Shown here: piece after piece, positions 12,370 to 13,090 of the stretch
Layout: every line of letters starts with the position of its first letter
Numbering within the stretch: position 1 is the stretch's first letter
Assembly (NCBI GenBank): GCA_023427085.1
Contig: JAEZBO010000179.1
Coordinates: forward strand, 1 to 13,090
Length of the DNA: 13,090 bases
Reading direction: 5' to 3'
Source: Pseudomonadota bacterium
GTDB lineage: Bacteria > Pseudomonadota > Gammaproteobacteria > Burkholderiales > Burkholderiaceae_B
Position numbers and translations under genes: made by a program
The notes under the pieces: generated by a model
What the model saw: only the letters and a program-made list of their open reading frames with translations
The model's database searches: none
Told to the model about the DNA's origin: nothing

Positions 12370-13090
12370 CTACGCCGCCACGATGCGGGTGTAGTAGCGG
12401 GTGGTCTGTTCGATCCGCAACGGCAGGATCTGCGCCACGGCGCGCAAGGCCTGCTCGGTGTTGCGCACCGGGAAGGCGCCGGAGATGCGCAGCTCGGCCA
12501 CCGCCGGATCGCAGCGCAGCCAGCCGCTGCGGTAGCGGCCCAGCTCGTCGGCGAAGTCCGCCAGCCGCATGTCGTCGGCGACCAGCATGCCGTGGGTCCA
12601 TGCCAGCCGGTTGGCCTGCGCCGGGCCGGCGTCCCAGATGCGGCCGGCATCGAAGCTGGCCGACTGGCCGGCCGCGACCACCTGGCGGACCGCATCGTCA
12701 GCCGCCAGGCCGGCGATCTGCACCGCGCCCTGCCAGACCGCCAACTCGCAGTGCCGGTCGCGCTGCCGCACCGTGAAGTGGGTGCCGAGCGGCGTGAGCC
12801 GGCCGTCGCGGGTCAGCACCGTCAACGGCGGCTCGGCGCTGGCGCCGGTCTGGATGGAGACTTCGCCTTCGTGCAGCGTCAACAGGCGTCGACCATCCTG
12901 CATCCGCAGGCTGACCGCGCTGGCCGTGTTGAGCATCAGTTCGGTGCCGTCGGGCAGCCGATGGCGTTGCTGCTCGCCGGTGGCGGTGCGCAGGTCGGCG
13001 CGCAAGGCCGGCCAGCGCGGCAGCGTCACCGCGGCGCCGCCCGCCAACCCGACACCGGCCAGCGCGAGCTGGTTCTGGTCGGCCTTGGCC
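12370..13090 (-). CDS. FecR-like anti-sigma/sigma regulator, 5' end cut by window edge
   Basis: The last 239 residues are visible; the reading frame is open to the right edge. The visible part starts AKADQNQ, then a single membrane helix (LALAGVGLAGGAAVTL), followed by the periplasmic FecR domain (LPDGTELMLNTASAVSLRM, LHEGEVSIQTG, LTPLGTHFTVRQ, CELAVWQGAVQI) and the C-terminal region that contacts the receptor's signalling domain (LADFADELGRYRSGWLRCDP, VAELRISGAFP and a C-terminal TRYYTRIVAA). The missing part should be the cytoplasmic sigma-binding domain of about 80 residues. A TTG at 13045-13047 lies inside the helix and is not a real start. In this family a receptor-transmitted signal triggers proteolysis of FecR and frees an ECF sigma factor. 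The matching receptor is the next gene on the same strand, 249 bases downstream. Confidence 0.92.
   Translation of the reverse strand, partial: AKADQNQLALAGVGLAGGAAVTLPRWPALRADLRTATGEQQRHRLPDGTELMLNTASAVSLRMQDGRRLLTLHEGEVSIQTGASAEPPLTVLTRDGRLTPLGTHFTVRQRDRHCELAVWQGAVQIAGLAADDAVRQVVAAGQSASFDAGRIWDAGPAQANRLAWTHGMLVADDMRLADFADELGRYRSGWLRCDPAVAELRISGAFPVRNTEQALRAVAQILPLRIEQTTRYYTRIVAA

Noticed and set aside
12186..12776. Plus-strand GTG-started frame whose product begins like a signal peptide (MKK, then repeated ASLAAL)
   Set aside because: The signal-like part is only the 18-bp repeat translated, and the rest runs antisense through the conserved FecR C-terminus. I considered it because of the MKK start but see no support for a gene.

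Overview
The window is very GC-rich (roughly two thirds G+C) and densely coded. It looks like chromosomal DNA of a betaproteobacterium of the Bordetella/Achromobacter type (Alcaligenaceae, Burkholderiales). The grounds are codon usage, a Bug-type tripartite-tricarboxylate (TctC) binding protein, two divergently arranged LysR regulators beside catabolic genes, and a FecR/TonB-receptor surface-signalling pair. The genus is an inference from gene content. No rRNA, tRNA, CRISPR array, transposase or phage structural gene was seen, and no stretch longer than about 250 bases lacks a gene.

Left part (1-3050). After a G-rich block and a 15-C run at the window edge comes a conserved protein of unknown function (minus, 67-657). 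A HypT-like LysR regulator (minus, 824-1735) is divergent from tarD (plus, 1839-3008), an enolase-superfamily D(-)-tartrate dehydratase with its catalytic residues intact. A 7+7 bp dyad in the shared intergenic region is a good candidate operator.

Scar region (3196-3669). This is a HI1419/HI1420-type toxin-antitoxin module. The toxin gene has lost its middle and changed frame, while the antitoxin is intact. A perfect 26-bp palindrome lies in the toxin remnant just before the antitoxin ribosome binding site.

Central catabolic block (3762-9663). On the minus strand, in order of transcription, are a Bug/TctC periplasmic binding protein, maleate cis-trans isomerase (maiA), a GntR/FCD repressor, an EctD-like PhyH dioxygenase and a SAF-domain, homoserine-dehydrogenase-like oxidoreductase. 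The last two are coupled by a TGATG overlap. A LysR gene diverges from the binding protein. A sigma70-like promoter with a near-perfect 24-bp palindrome over its -10 precedes gntR and probably drives gntR-phyH-oxidoreductase under autorepression. TarD forms oxaloacetate and MaiA forms fumarate, so both catabolic loci feed C4 acids into the TCA cycle. The substrate of the PhyH/oxidoreductase pair is unknown, and this pair is the best candidate here for undescribed biochemistry.

Right part (9715-13090). A TonB-dependent siderophore-type receptor with an N-terminal STN signalling domain sits downstream of a FecR-like anti-sigma regulator that is cut by the window edge. A FecI-like ECF sigma gene is expected just beyond the right end. 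The 249-bp gap between them carries six copies of an 18-bp tandem repeat and a short dyad near the receptor start.
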